DNA from: Hibiscus mutabilis
Taxonomy: Eukaryota > Streptophyta > Magnoliopsida > Malvales > Malvaceae
Assembly (NCBI GenBank): GCA_019671005.1
Contig: CM033724.1
Span: forward strand, 21,367,786 to 21,431,785
Direction: 5' to 3'
DNA length: 64,000 nt
Shown: positions 48,777-62,663 of the stretch, piece by piece
How the letters are laid out: every line of letters starts with the position of its first letter
Position numbering within the stretch: the first letter of the stretch is position 1
The notes under the pieces: model-generated
Databases searched by the model: none
What the model was told of the DNA's origin: nothing
Seen by the model: only the letters and a program-made list of their open reading frames with translations
Made by a program: the position numbers and the translations under genes

Positions 48777-49640
48777 TTATCTACGAATAAACCAAATAGT
48801 ATTATGTAACATGTTCTAAGTATATGAACTTTTTATATTTCGATAATCTTATCATTAAAAACATTATTTAATTTCGTCAACCAAACATTTATGTTAATGA
48901 ATGAGCTAAAACCATCCATTAAAATTAGCTAACTTTTTTTTTAACAATATGTCAGTTAAAGTTATTAGAAAATAAAATAGAAAAAAATCTAAATGAAATG
49001 AAAATGTGGCAGAAAATAATAAAACAAAGTAGGGTGTAAAACTAAATTGAAAAAAAGAAAACAAAACATCTGACCAACAAAACAAACGTCTAGTGAGTTG
49101 AAGCGATAGGATAAGACGAAACACTGGAAAAGGGAAGTAGGAAACGGAACTCCTTGTCTCTATCCACCTACACGCTTAAGGATTGAAGTAGGAGTGGTAA
49201 GCAAAACCAACAATCTTACAGACTGCTTCGTAAAACAGATTTGACTGCATCGATAAACGAATGATCAAACTGCTGAAAGACCGTCGACAACCACAAATTA
49301 GAATCGAGCATCATGAGAAATTATTCACGAACACAAATCTACCACAAATGTAGGAGAAAGCGTGCCATAAGGCAGAGGAAAAGCGTGACATGGAGGAAAA
49401 ATGTACCACAAAGGCATATAAAAACTAAAATTACTACAAAATATAAGAGAAAAAAAGAATTGAATATAATAAAAGTAGGGGAAAAGAGTATCGACAGTCG
49501 ATGACCGACACTAAAACTAGTGTCACCGCTAAACAATCAAAGAAAAAAGAAAAAAAGCAAGCGACGTTAGAGAAAAAAGAAGAGAGCAAGCAGCAACCCT
49601 AATTTTTAGTTAATTAGATATGTTTTATTACAATTATTAA
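48777..49640. other. Intergenic DNA
   Basis: AT-rich to mixed, with purine-rich stretches at 49310-49590. No coding signal or repeat ends recognised. Confidence 0.45.
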
Positions 49641-50260
49641 AATTAGGTAATGGTTGTTGTGTGTATTATGTACACAATAGTGCAAGCATACACGTCGTAC
49701 CAAGTAGTAATAGTGGTCACACAAGTTAATGTCTGCCATATATCGATCCTACATGGACTTCATTTTATCTCTATGTGGCTTTGCCACTGTGAGTGTAAAT
49801 ATAAAAAATAAAGACGATAATTGTGAGGTTTTTGTGTGTGTGGTCTAGAATAACAATGAGAAATAAACTAGAAGTAAATGATAGATGGTGGTGAAGGTGT
49901 AATGCACCGGTGTATGCTTAACTATCCATCAAGTGTTGATATCCAAACAACATTATTCACCCATCTAACTAACAATGTAGTAACAATGAACTGCTATACC
50001 CTTCTCCGTTACTCATCTACAGTATCTATAGTATCTCTACTCATGAATATTAAACCTACTTACACAAAGGCAGTGAACTAGAAAATTTCTCAATCTACCC
50101 AATGATCTCTCGATACCTTTACTGATTATGCCTTACGATGTTCTACTCTCTCAAGCTAGGAACTAAATTATCTCTAATCGCATGTGCCCACAAAGCATAA
50201 ACATACAAACAACTCAAAGATTGCACACTAAGAAAAAAGCTGATCAAATTTTAAAAAATG
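49641..50260. repeat. Dispersed repeat with a conserved AAGCATACACGTCG motif
   Basis: It contains GCAAGCATACACGTCGTACC, AAGTAGTAAT and TATCGATCCTACATGGACTT. This resembles the AAGTATACACGG...GTATCCACAGGGATTG block at 24245-24310. Probably a remnant of the same broad repeat class. Edges not determined. Confidence 0.35.
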
Positions 50261-50654
50261 CAGAAAAATTGCTGCAAACCAGCTCCGTTCACGCCCAAAT
50301 CAGCTTTTAAAAATTCCCCGTTAAAACTTTTAAAAATTCTCATCATTTTTTGAAAAAAAATGTCAAATTCTTAAAATTTTATAAAAATTTTAAATTAAAC
50401 CCTTTAAAAAAATTTAATACAGGCTCTTATTTTTTATTTTTTAAAATTTAGCAAACCCCTCAACTTAGCTTGCCAAGATGCTTAGTCGGTTACCATCTCT
50501 ACTCTCACAAGCTTCTCGTAATGTACAAAGTTATTTTATTCCTCAAAACTGAAACATCCAAAATTCAGAGAACAGAGAAGAGAACGGAAACGACTTTCTC
50601 ATCCTAGCATTCTTCCACTGTCCTCAATGCTTAACAGATCGTATTTGATAAAAA

Positions 50655-50667
50655 CATATAATAAAAA
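50655..50667 (+). promoter_or_regulatory. Possible TATA element upstream of the GT47 gene
   Basis: CATATAATAAAAA lies about 220 bp before the start codon. The region is AT-rich, so this is only a candidate. Confidence 0.2.
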
Positions 50668-50883
50668 CCATTAAATGTTTCACGGGGTTGAGTTAAATGT
50701 TCATTATTCACAGTTTTTTTTTTTACCTTTTGCTTAACTAAACACACCTTTGTTTTTTCTTCATCAATCAATCTACTTCTTGTAGTTTTTCACGCCCTGC
50801 TTACATATTCCATCTATCACTTTCCAAGCAATGAATGTAGCATTTAAAACCCTTTAAATTCACAACTCTTTTAGTAATAAAAA

Positions 50884-52866
50884 ATGATGGGATTGGAATC
50901 CCAAGCCAGTGCTATTTGGATCGGCAACAATGGGTTAATTTGCATTGCATGCATTGTTTTGGCTCCTCTAATGGCAACCTTGAACTCCTACCACCGAACA
51001 AAAACCATGTGGCACCACCACGGGGCGCATTGCACTAACACCCATCAGGTTGGCGCGCTACTCCTCATTGTTGCTACCCTCTTCGTCACCAGGCTCTTCG
51101 ACCATCTTCCTTCAGCTACTCTTCACAACAATGGCAGCCAGTTGTCTATATTCAACCCGCACGATCGTTCACCGCGAAAGTTATCGCTGTTCAATGGTGG
51201 TGGTCACCTTTCCTGGCCACAAAGAGGATACGGGTCTCATCTCTCCCTCAAGATTTATGTTTACGACGAGAACGAGATTGAGGTATTGAAGCCATTGATG
51301 TATGGGAAAGAAGGTAATGTGGACGTTGATATTTGCTATCTTGGCCAATGGGGTACTCAGGTAATGTAACACACCCAATCGGATAAAGTAAATGATATTG
51401 CGGAAATCAGCATTGCCATTCTTAGGTTGCGTGATTTTTATTTTGTAGGTTAAAATACATAGATTGCTGTTGAAGTCGAGATTTAGGACGAGAGAGAAAG
51501 ACGAAGCAGATTTCTTCTTTGTGCCAGCGTATGTTAAATGTGTTCATATGCTGGAAGGTCTTACAGAAGAAGAGATAAACCAGACCTACGTCGAGGTAAT
51601 TAGAATTAGATCAATCATTTTATAGCTAGAACTTTATTTTAATATAGCGGTATGATTACATAAAATGATTAAACTATCAGGTAAACTTAATAATAATTTT
51701 TTCAGCAGTTATCAGGTTGTTCATCAATTTTCGAGCTACGAGATTTTTTTTACTGATTATAAAAACACAAAAACCAAAATACACCCTTTGTGCTATAATA
51801 GAGGGCCAGGGACCTATTCTGTACTTTTACATTATGGTTCTGCATGTCTTTTTTTATCAGTTAAATGTATCAGTATATGGCCAAAAATAACAATTGAGAA
51901 GCGATCGATGGTTTTCACTTTCAGGCCTTGAGGCAAATGCCATATTTTAGGCGATCTGGGGGTCGTGACCACATATTTGTCTTCCCAAGGTATCAATGTG
52001 ATTCATTGCTTCTTAGATCGGCATTTTTTTCTTCCTTTTGACAGGACAGTTGTACAAAATGTGAAATTGATGTAATGCTCATATACACCGGTAGAACTTG
52101 GTGAAAGACATCGGCGGGTCAATTTAATTTTTTTTAAATGAAAATGGAAACTTTAAATTTTTTAAAGGTTTAATTTACAATTTTTTCAAAAATTTTGGGG
52201 TGTAAGTAATTTTTTGAAATTTGAGAGACTTAATGAGAACTTATAAAATATGATTAAGAATATTCAAAAATTTTGAAGTTTAATATAAATTTCTAAAAAT
52301 TTGTAGGGGCAAATTATATTTTTTTTTGAAAATTTGAGACTAAATTATAAATATTCCAAATTTTGAGAGCCATGGTCTCCAATATCCTATCACGTTCCGC
52401 CTCTGCTCATATAAAGAGCGTTGTTTTGTTAAACATGCATGCATGCATATAGAAATGACTTATATTTTCTCATTAACAAATAAAAATATTTGTCATATTA
52501 CTTGATGGCAGTGGCAATGGCGCTCACTTCTTCTCATCTTGGAAAATATACTTAAACCGTTCCATATTTCTAACACCAGAGGTACAAATACAATATTACT
52601 TGCTTGGTTGATTTGATGTGCAAAAGGTAATTAATATAAGCATGCAGGGGGATCGCACCAATAATAAAGGGTCAAGTTCATTCGATACATGGAAAGATAT
52701 AATAATTCCGGGAAATGTTGATGATGAGATGACTAAAAATGGGGGAGCCCTGGTTCAGCCTCTACCTTTATCCACCCGAATGTACTTGGCAAATTATTTG
52801 GGTCGTGCACAAGGATTGAAGGGCCGTCTTCAACTCATTCAACTCGCAAAGCAATACCCAGATAAG
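50884..52866 (+). CDS. GT47 exostosin-family glycosyltransferase, exons 1-5 (3' part absent)
   Basis: Exons are 50884-51360, 51449-51595, 51925-51989, 52512-52581 and 52648-52866. All junctions are GT-AG, and the frame stays open for 326 codons. Two adjacent ATGs (50884, 50887) could start it. The N-terminus has a hydrophobic signal anchor (VGALLLIVATLFV), which suggests a Golgi type II membrane protein. Then come LSWPQRGYG, LKIYVYDENEIE, GQWGTQVKIHRLLLKSRFRT, ADFFFVPAYVKCVHM, QMPYFRRSGGRDHIFVFP, SGNGAHFF and WKDIIIPGNVDD. These match the N-terminal exostosin domain of plant GT47 proteins, closest in my memory to the Arabidopsis At5g16890 type. GT47 enzymes transfer sugars onto cell-wall polysaccharides; the donor and acceptor here are unknown. 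The conserved C-terminal half (around APRGESSWTLRFYE in relatives) is not found before the window ends. Either intron 5 exceeds 11 kb or the gene is truncated. Confidence 0.87.
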
Positions 52867-53526
52867 GTTTTCTCTATTGCCTTTTATTTTCTTTATCTAT
52901 AACATTCATTAACGTGATGATATACTAATGTGAAATTATTTGACCTTGTCATATCTTTTAAAGTTTTTATAAAAATTAAATGAAGCTTATTAATTTTAAG
53001 GTTTAGAGTCTTATTTAGGGGTTTAGAGGTTAAAATTTAGGGTTTAATGTTTAGAGTTTAAAATTTAATAATTTATAATTTAGACTTAAAATAGCAAGTT
53101 TATAAAATAAAATTTATACAACTTGTGTATAAAATATTTATAACTATTAATAATTTATAAAATTTAAATTATCTCTTAATTATAGTACTATATGTTTTCA
53201 ATTACATTTATTATTTTAAGTTAATTATGAGTCGATTTATATTACTAATACATTTAAGGAAAACTCTAGGATGGGCGACGCACAACATTGAACACTATTA
53301 ATTTTTAATTTTTAAAATAATTATTAAAAATCTCAAATGCTTGCCATGTAATTAATTATATTTCAAAATAAAATTAAAAGAAATTCTTCCATGAATCATT
53401 CTCCCAATCTCATCATCATGATCCTACCTACTTAAATAAAGGCTTAACCCTCAGATAAGTGCCTAGACTATATCTTTTTTCAAATAGGTGCCTAAACTTT
53501 GTTTTGGGCCGATTAGGTGCCTAACG
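52867..53526 (+). other. Start of intron 5 or downstream flank of the GT47 gene
   Basis: It begins with the donor GTTTTC and is AT-rich. A run of TTTAGGGTTTAGAGG-like degenerate repeats lies at 53000-53070. At 53450-53526 the phrase AGGTGCCTAA..TTTG recurs, suggesting a small DNA-transposon end. No further exon is seen. Confidence 0.5.
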
Positions 53527-56500
53527 TGTAACCCCCAAACTCGGCTATGCGATACGCCTAAGTCTAGGAGGTCACATTAGGGTCACCGGATTGACCCACA
53601 GTAAAGCAGAAGAAAACTCTTAAAAATACATGGAAAAGTGTAAAATAAAATTTCTATTAAACCCCTATTAAAATTTCGTTTACACAAAAATGAAACCCAT
53701 AAGACATATTACAGATTCAATCATAAAAATAAAACGTGACATACATGCCCACTAATACACAAGTATCGTACTCCATTTAAATCGCCAATGGAACTCTGAT
53801 ATCGGTCATGGATCCATGATCGAATTTCTTTAACCTGCAATGGTGAAACAAAGTAAGCTTGGGAAAGCTCAGTAACACAGAACTACCAAACACGCTGTAA
53901 ACACAAGCAAGCATATAACTAAACATAAATCTATGATGTTGAACTTGGTTACTACAGATTCTAGATATGATATGAATGTAACAGAATCATACTGAATTTG
54001 AATACTCGAATACCAGACCAAAAGTCTATGGTCCAGGGAAAACAGGAAGGAGTTAGGTTACAAGAATTGAACCAGAGAGTTTAGTGTGTTCCACAAATTT
54101 TAAATCAGAAAAGACGGTATTTTTTAGACAACTGTAGAATTTCAACAGTAACATATAGAGGGACAAGAGAAAAGTATCAACTAGATACCCTCAAACCGAA
54201 CACCAATATGAAAATTCCAAGAACTGCATTCAAAAGGTCTTACTCTAGGCCCGTTCAGGTGTAGAATCCTAACAAAAGGACTTACCCTAGATCCAAAAAG
54301 GATGTAGGAGCCTAACAGGAGGCACAAAGCCTAACATGAGGCACAAAGCCTAACAGGAGGCAGCTTGATCAGGGCTGCCTACAAGACTTCAGATCATGAT
54401 CCTGATAATACCCCAGTAGAATATCAGTTTAGCTAGTTGACAAGAAATCATTAAAAATCATATATATATTTCCTTATTAGAAGACAGAAACCAGATATCG
54501 AGCTTTCATTTTATAAATTAGTTGTACTTTTGAATCAGAGCAGAAATCATAGTTTCATATCAGAGATTATTTCAAACTTTACCAACATTATAAACATACT
54601 AGTCAATTCAGTCTGCTCTATTATTTAGGTTAATTCAGATAGGTAGAGAACTCCAGTGAATTCTATCTTCAGATGCTTTATTCATAACTCAAGATATATC
54701 AAGTATTACCATTCAAGGTAGTTTAAGTCTTAATACCTGAATTTTTCCAAGTGGTTGGAGACTTTAAGGTGAATCCGTTATTCAAATCCAGTCACATGTA
54801 TAATTCATATCATTTTCAGGCCTAAAGGAATTTTTGTCATTTTATGCGTCATGGTAATTTTCGTCATATCACTAATCCACAAATTTCAAAATTTACTCTT
54901 TTATTAACATAACCCGAATTTTGAAAGTTAAAAGTCTTAATAATTGCTTACCGAACTCAGAGATCCTTAAGGTTCTTCAAATTTCTTATTCGAGTACCTA
55001 GATCTTAACAGTTAACCATTTATCTATTCTTGAAGTCATTTGCCTTGCGCGGGAAATTAATGGGACATTCAAGTATAATTTCATGCATTTGCCAAAATAC
55101 ACATGTATCAAAAAGCATACTAAAGGTAGTAATGTATTACCTTGATTTCGAACTATATCGGTCGATCCATGATACTCTATTCGATCTCTCTCAAATTCGA
55201 CGACCCCACAAATCTCAAATAAGCAACCACTAATTCCTTTAATTAAACAAGTCCTTAATTAGTCCATAACTTGAATACAATACACTTAAACTTAATAATT
55301 ACACGTAAGCTCACTCGGGTTCAAGGTCAAATTCGAAGGCTTCTGGGTTCAAATTTCACAAACCGACTTCAAAAATGGACCCAAGATGTCGAAAAACATA
55401 AAATATGGGTTTTTGAAAATTTTAACTTTTCAGGTTAACGCCGACGTCAGCAGTCAAAGTCAACGTTGGCGTCATATTGACGTCATTGGTCAACGGTCAA
55501 CGCTGACATCATCAGTCAAACGTTTGACTCAGGTGAGTTGACTCACTAGGTTAACTTGGTCGGGTTGACACACTGAGTTGACTCAATCAAGTTGACTCAT
55601 TGAGTCAACTCGATCAACGAGTTAGGTCGGGTCAGATTGGTTCAGATTGGGTCGGGTCGGGTCGATTCGGTTCAGAACTGGTTCACAGTAGGACCGGTTC
55701 AATACAAAACTGGTTGAAGGCCGGTTCAGGCCTAGTTCACCACGGCCACCGCCTAGGGCGGCCAAAATCGCTCCGGGCGGCGCGTGCACTCTACGCACAA
55801 GCCAAAATGGCGAAAAAGGCCCAATATGCTCAAAATTGGCCGTATTTCAAACCCAAAACTCAAGAAAACAACTCAGAATACGATTAAAGCTTACCTTTCT
55901 TACCTAAATTGGCTTAACTCAGACGAAGAGCCGAACGATGATGGTTGAGTGATCGGCGGTTATGGGTTGGCTCGCCTCGAGGAGGGGAAGGTGATGGAGG
56001 GCACAAAAACACCAACGGGCAAGGGCGCGGCCAAAATCGAAAGATTTTTGAATGGTTTCAAAACCCTAAAAAGGATGAATCTTCCTCCTTGATTTCCCGA
56101 CGAACGGTGCGACGACCGAGCGTGATACTTTAGGGTTTTAATCGAAACTTGACGAGGAAAAATGTGGTAGCGGCGGTGACAACCACACCGCGACGATGAG
56201 GGCTACCAGAGAAGATGGTTGAAAAGGGTTTTGTGAGATCAAAAATTGGGGGTTGGGGTATTTTTGGTTTGAATGGTCTGGAAAAGATGATTAATAGGTT
56301 TATTTATTATTTGATACCCCAACCTACTTTAATTAAAATGAAATTTCAGGGAAACAAAACACTAAGACTGTCACGGATTTAATTAAAATGAAATTTTTTT
56401 TATGGGAGAGTTGTAACATCTGTTAAAAAAAAGGTGGGAGCTTTGCTGGTTGTGGGGCTCAAAATTTACCTAGTTTGAACAAGTGTGAAAACTGTTCCCT

Positions 56501-56634
56501 CATAGATTTCTCGGTCTCACAGACTGTCACGGAGCAACCTGGCAGTGTCCTTAGTGATTTAGACTAAATTGGACCCAAAGTTATCCCATCATACATCCCA
56601 GACCAACTGATCAGAATACGGTATCTGCCATCAT
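53527..56634 (-). repeat. LTR G unit 1
   Basis: The leftmost unit, with the complete LTR start. It contains an 18 bp-type minisatellite at about 54310-54362 (AGCCTAACAGGAGGCACAA) and a 53 bp inverted segment at 56408-56460 relative to unit 3. Internal remnant at about 56461-56634. Confidence 0.8.
55440..55620 (+). promoter_or_regulatory. TTGAC (W-box core) and TGACGTCA cluster in LTR G
   Basis: About 12 copies of TTGAC/GTCAA and several TGACGTCA-like palindromes lie within 180 bp. Equivalent clusters occur at about 58555-58735 and 61690-61895. TTGAC is the core bound by WRKY factors and TGACG by TGA bZIPs. Binding here is inference. The cluster grades into GGTTCA and GGGTCGG short repeats. 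Confidence 0.4.
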
Positions 56635-59600
56635 ATGAGACCCTAAGTCTAGGAGGTCACATCAGGGTCACCGGATTGACCCACTATAAAATAGAAGAAA
56701 ACTCTTCAAAATACATGGAAAAGTGTAAAATAAAATTTCTATTAAACCCATATTAAAATTTCGTTTACACAAAACTGAAATCCAGAAGACATATTACAAA
56801 TTCAATTATAAAAATAAAACGTGACATACATGCCTACTAATACACAGGTAACGTACTCCACTTACATCGCCAAGGGAACTCTGATATCGGTCATGGATCC
56901 ATGACCGAATTTCTTTAACCTATAATGGTGAAACAAAGTAAGCTTGGGAAAGCTCAGTAATACAGAACTACCAAACATGCTATAAGCACAAGCAGGCATA
57001 TAACTAAACATAAATCTACGATGTTGAACTTGGTTACTACAGATTCTAGATATGATATGAATGTAACAGAATCATCCTGAATTTGAATACTCAAATACCA
57101 TACCAAAATTCTATGGTCCAGGGAAAACAGGAAGGAGTTAGGTTACAAGAATTGAACTAGAGAGTTTAGCGTGTTCCACAAATTTTAGATCAAAAAAGAC
57201 GGTATTTTTTAGACAACTGTAGAATTTCAACAGTAACATATAGAGGGACAAGAGAAAAGTATCACCTAGATACCCTCCAACCGAACACCAATATGAAAAT
57301 TCCCAGAACTGCATTCAAAAGGTCTTACTGTAGGCCCGTTAGGGCGTAGAAGCCGAACAGGAGGACTTACCGTAGATCCTAAAAGGATGTAGGAGCCTAA
57401 CAATAGGCACAAAGCCTAACAGGATGCAAAAAGCCTAACAGGAGGCAACTTGATCAGGGCTGCCTACAAGACTTCAGATCATGATCCCGATAATACCCTA
57501 GTAGAATATCAATTTAGCTAGTAGACAAGAAGTCATTAAAAATCAGATATATATATTCCTTATTAGAGGACAGAAACCAGATATCGAGCTTTCATTTTAT
57601 ATATCAGTTGTACTTTTGAATCAGAGCAGAAATCACAATTTCATATCAGAGATTATTTCAAACTTAACCAGCATTATAAACATACTAGTCAATTCAGTCT
57701 GCTCTGTTATTTAGGTTAATTCATATAGGTAGAGAACTTCAGTGAATTCTATCTTTAGATGCTTTATTCATAACCCAAGATATATCAAGTATTAACATTC
57801 AAGGTAGTTTAAGTCTTAATACCTGAATTTTTCCAAGTAGTTCGAGACTTTCATGTGAATTCGTTATTCAAATCCAGTCACAGGTATAATTCATATCATT
57901 TTCAGGCCTAAGGGCATTTTCATCATTTTATGCATCATGGTCATTTTCGTCATATCACTAATCCACAAATTTTGAAATTTACTCTTTTATTAACATAACC
58001 CAATTTTTGAAAGTTAAACGTCTTAATAATTGCTTATCGAACTTAGAGATCCTTAAGGTTCTTCAAATTTCTTATTCGAGTACCTAGATCTTAACAGTTA
58101 ACCATTTATCTATTCTTGAAGTCATTTGCCTTGTGCGGGAAATTAATGGTACATTCAAATATAATTTCATGCATTAGCCAAAATTCACATGTATCAAAAA
58201 GCATACTAAAGGTAGTAATGTATTACCTTGATTCCGAACTATATCGGTCGATCCATGATACTCCATTCGGTCACTCTCGAATCCGAATTCTACATCCCGA
58301 CAAATCTCAAATACGCAGCCACTAATTCCTTTAATTAAACAAGTCCTTAATTAGTTTATAACTTGAATACAATACACTTAAACTGAATAAATACACGTAA
58401 GCTCACTCGGGTTCAAGGTTAAATTCAAAGGCTTTTGGGTTCAAACTTCAAAAAAACCGACTTCAAAAATGGACACAGGACATCTAAAAACATCAAATAG
58501 GGTTTTCAAAAATTTTGACTTTTTAGGTCAAAGGCAACGCTGACATCAGCAGTAAAAGTCAATGCTGACGTCATCAGTCAACGGTCAATGCTGACGTTAG
58601 CAGACAACACTGATGTCAGCGGTCAAAGGTTTGACTTAGGCGAGTTGACTCACTGGGTTAACTCGGTCGGGTTGACTCACTGAGTTGACTTGGTCGAGAT
58701 GACTCACTCAGTCAACTCGGTCAACAGATTGGGTCAGACGGGTCAGATTGGTTCGGATTGGGTCAGGTCAATTCGGTTCATAACTAGTTCACAGTAGGAC
58801 CGGTTCAATACAGAACTGGTTCGAGGCCGGTTCAGGCCTGGTTCACCACGGCCACCGCTCAAGGTCGCTGGAAATTGCCCCGGGCGGTGCGTGCACTCCA
58901 CGCACGGCCAAAATGGCTAGAAAAAGGCCCAATATGCTCAGACTTGGCCATATTTCAAACCCAAAACTCAAAATCTACCCAAAACTCAAGAAAAAACTCA
59001 GAATATGATCGAAGCTTACCTTTCTTACCTAAATTGGCTTAACTCTGGCGAAGAGCCGAATGATGACAGTTGAGTGATCGGCGATTATGGGTTGGCTTGC
59101 CTCGAGACGGGGAAAGTGATGGAGGCCACAAAACACCAACGGGCAAGGGAAGCAGCCGAAATTGAAGGATTTTTGAATGGTTTCAGAACCCTAAAAATGA
59201 CGAACCTTTCTTCTTGATTTCCCGAGGAAAAGTGTGATGACCGGGCACGATACTTGGGGGGTTTTAATCGAAACTTGAAGAGCAAGAAGGTGGTGGCGGC
59301 GGTGACAACCACACGCCGCGATGAGGGCTGCCGGAGAAGATGGCTGAAAAGGGTTTTGTGAGATCGAAAATTAGGGGGTTGAGGTATTTTTGGTTTGAAT
59401 GGTCTGGAAAAGATGATCAATAGGTTTATTTATTATTTGATACCCCAACCTACTTTAATTCAAAAGAAATTTTGGGGAAACAAAACACTAAGAGCGCCTA
59501 GCTTAGTTTAATTAAAAACATAATTTTTTTTGTGGGTTCGAGCCCCACAACTAGCAAAGCTCCCACCCCTTTTTAAAAAGGTGGGAACTTTGCCCTAAAA

Positions 59601-59789
59601 AGAAATTTCGGGCTCAAAATTTACCTAGTTTGAACAGTGTGAAAACTGCTCCCAAAGATTTCTCGGTCTCACAGATAGTCACCGATTTAACTTTGGCGGT
59701 GTCCTTAGTGATTTAGACTAAATTGGACCCAAAGTCATCCCATCATATATCCCGCACCAACCGATCGTAATACATTATCTGCCCATCAT
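56635..59789 (-). repeat. LTR G unit 2
   Basis: It starts at a fused junction (TCTGCC, then ATCATATGAGACC). It carries a partial tRNA-like segment at 59490-59570 whose middle is AT-rich filler. Closest relative is unit 3, by shared GGGCGTAGAAGCCGAACAGG and neighbouring changes. Confidence 0.8.
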
Positions 59790-62663
59790 ATGAGACCCTA
59801 AGTTTAGAAGGTCACATCGTGGTCACCGGATTGACCTACTATAAAATAGAAGAAAACTCTTAAAAATACATGGAAAAGTGTTTCTAAAATTAAAACCCCT
59901 ATTAAAATTTCGTTTACACAAAAACTGAAATCCGAAGACATATTACAAATTCAATCATAAAAATAAAATGTGACATACATGCCTACTAATACACAGTATC
60001 GTACTCCACTTACATCGCCAAGGGAACTCTGATATCGGTCATGGATCCATGATCGAATTTCTTTAACCTGCAATGGTGAAACAAAGTAAGCTTGGGAAAG
60101 CTCAGTAATACAGAACTACCAAACATGCTATAAGCACAAGCAGACATATAACTAAACATAAATCTACGATGTTGAACTTGGTTACTACAGATTCTAGATA
60201 TGATATGAATGTAACAGAATCATCCTGAATTTGAATACTCAAATACCATACCAAAATTCTATGGTCCAGGGAAAACAGGAAGGAGTTAGGTTACAAGAAT
60301 TGAACTAGAGAGTTTAGCGTGTTCCACAAATTTTAGATCAAAAAAGACGGTATTTTTTAGACAACTGTAGAATTTCAACAGTAACATATAGAGGGACAAG
60401 AGAAAAGTATCACCTAGATACCCTCCAACCGAACACCAATATGAAAATTCCCAGAACTGCATTCAAAAGGTCTTACTGTAGGCCCGTTAGGGCGTAGAAG
60501 CCGAACAGGAGGACTTACCGTAGATCCTAAAAGGATGTAGGAGCCTAACAATAGGCACAAAGCCTAACAGGATGCAAAAAGCCTAACAGGAGGCAACTTG
60601 ATCAGGGCTGCCTACAAGACTTCAGATCATGATCCCGATAATACCCTAGTAGAATATCAATTTAGCTAGTAGACAGAAATCATTAAAAATCAGATATATA
60701 TATTCCTTATTAGAGGACAGAAACCAGATATCGAGCTTTCATTTTATATATCAGTTGTACTTTTGAATCAGAGAAGAAATCACAATTTCATATAAGAGAT
60801 TATTTCAAACTTTACTAACATTATAAACATACTAATCAATTCATCGTCTCTCTGTTATTTAGGTTAATTCATATAGGTAGAGAACTTCAGTGAATTCTAT
60901 CTTTAGATGCTTTATTCATAACTCAAGATATATCAAGTATTAACATTCAAGGTAGTTTAAGTCTTAATACCTGAATTTTTCCAAGTAGTTCGAGACTTTC
61001 AGGTGAATCCGTTATTCAAATCCATTCATAGGTATAATTCATATCATTTTCAGGCCTAAGGGCATTTTTGTCATTTTCTGGGTCATGGGCATTTTCGTCA
61101 TATCACTAATCTACAAATTTTGAAATTTACTCTTTTATTAACATAACCCGAATTTTGAAAGTTAAAAGTCTTAATAATTGCTTACCGAACTCAGAGATCA
61201 TTAAGGTTCTTCAAATTTCTTATTCGAGTACCTAGATCTTAACAGTTAACCATTTATCTATTCTTGAAGTCATTTGCCTTGCGCGGGAAATTAATGGTAC
61301 ATTCAAATATAATTTCATGCATTAGCCAAAATTCACATGTATTAAAAAGCATACTAATGGTAGTAATGTATTACCTTGATTCCGAACTATATCGGTCAAT
61401 CCATGATACTCCATTCGGTCACTCTCTCGAATCCGAATTCTACATCCCGACAAATCTCAAATACACAACCACTAATTCTTTTAATTAAACAAGTCCTTAA
61501 TTAGTTTATAACTTGAATACAATACACTTAAAATCAATAAATACACGTAAGCTCACTCGGGTTCAAGGTTAAATTCAAAGGCTTTTGGGTTCAAACTTCA
61601 AAAAAACCGACTTAAAAAATGGACACAGGACATCTAAAAACATCAAATAGGGGTTTTCAAAAATTTTGACTTTTTAGGTCAAAGGCAACGCTGACATCAG
61701 CAGTAAAAGTCAATGCTGACGTCATCACCATCACATCATTAGTCAACGCCGACGTTAGCGTTACAACACAACGATGACATCAACGGTCAAAGGTTTGACT
61801 TAGGCGAGTTGACTCACCGGGTTAACTTGGTCGGGTTGACTCACTGAGTTGACTTGGTCGAGATGACTCACTCAGTCAACTCGGTCAACAGATTGGGTCA
61901 GACGGGTCGGATTGGTTCGGATTGGGTCAGGTCAATTCGGTTCACAACTAGTTCACAGTAGGACCGGTTCAATACAGAACTGGTTCGAGGCCGGTTCAGG
62001 CCTGGTTCACCACGGCCACCGCTCAAGGTCGCTGGAAATTGCCCCGGGCGGTGCGTGCACTCACTCCACGCTGCCACCAAAATGGCTAGAAAAAGGCCCA
62101 ATATGCTCAGACTTGGCCATATTTCAAACCCAAAACTCAAAATCTACCCAAAACTCAAGAAAAAAACTCAGAATACGATCGAAGCTTACCTTTCTTACCT
62201 AAATTGGCTTAACTCTGGCGAAGAGCCGAATGATGACAGTTGAGTGATCGGCGATTATGGGTTGGCTCGCCTCGAGACGGGGAAAGTGATGGAGGCCACA
62301 AAACACCAACGGGCAAGGGAAGCAGCCGAAATTGAAGGATTTTCGAATGGTTTCAGAACCCTAAAAATGACGAACCTTTCTTCTTGATTTCCCGAGGAAA
62401 AGTGTGATGACCGGGCACGATACTTGGGGGGTTTTAATCGAAACTTGACGAGCAAGAAGGTGGTGGCGGCAATGACGGCCACGCCGCGGCGGTGAGGGCT
62501 GCCGGAGAAGATGGCTGAAAAGGGTTTTGTGAGATCGAAAATTAGGGGGTTGAGGTATTTTTGGTTTGAATGGTCTGGAAAAGATGATCAATAGGTTTAT
62601 TTATTATTTGATACCCCTAACCTACTTCAATTCAAAAGAATTTTTGGGGAAACAAAACTCTAA

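Noticed and set aside
51181..51378. Minus-strand frame overlapping the GT47 first exon
   Set aside because: It is antisense to a well-supported exon and has no recognisable product.
53000..53070. TTTAGGGTTT-like strings suggesting telomeric repeat
   Set aside because: They are irregular, short and AT-rich, without a perfect TTTAGGG tandem run.
55030..61488. A short open frame starting MKSFAL recurs at 55030, 58116 and 61264
   Set aside because: It is repeated because the LTR unit is repeated. The ends diverge and frameshift, and no domain is recognisable.
59085..62591. Minus-strand frames near 59085-59420 and 62255-62591, proline/arginine-rich
   Set aside because: They lie in the GC-richer part of LTR G, switch frame between units and resemble no known protein.
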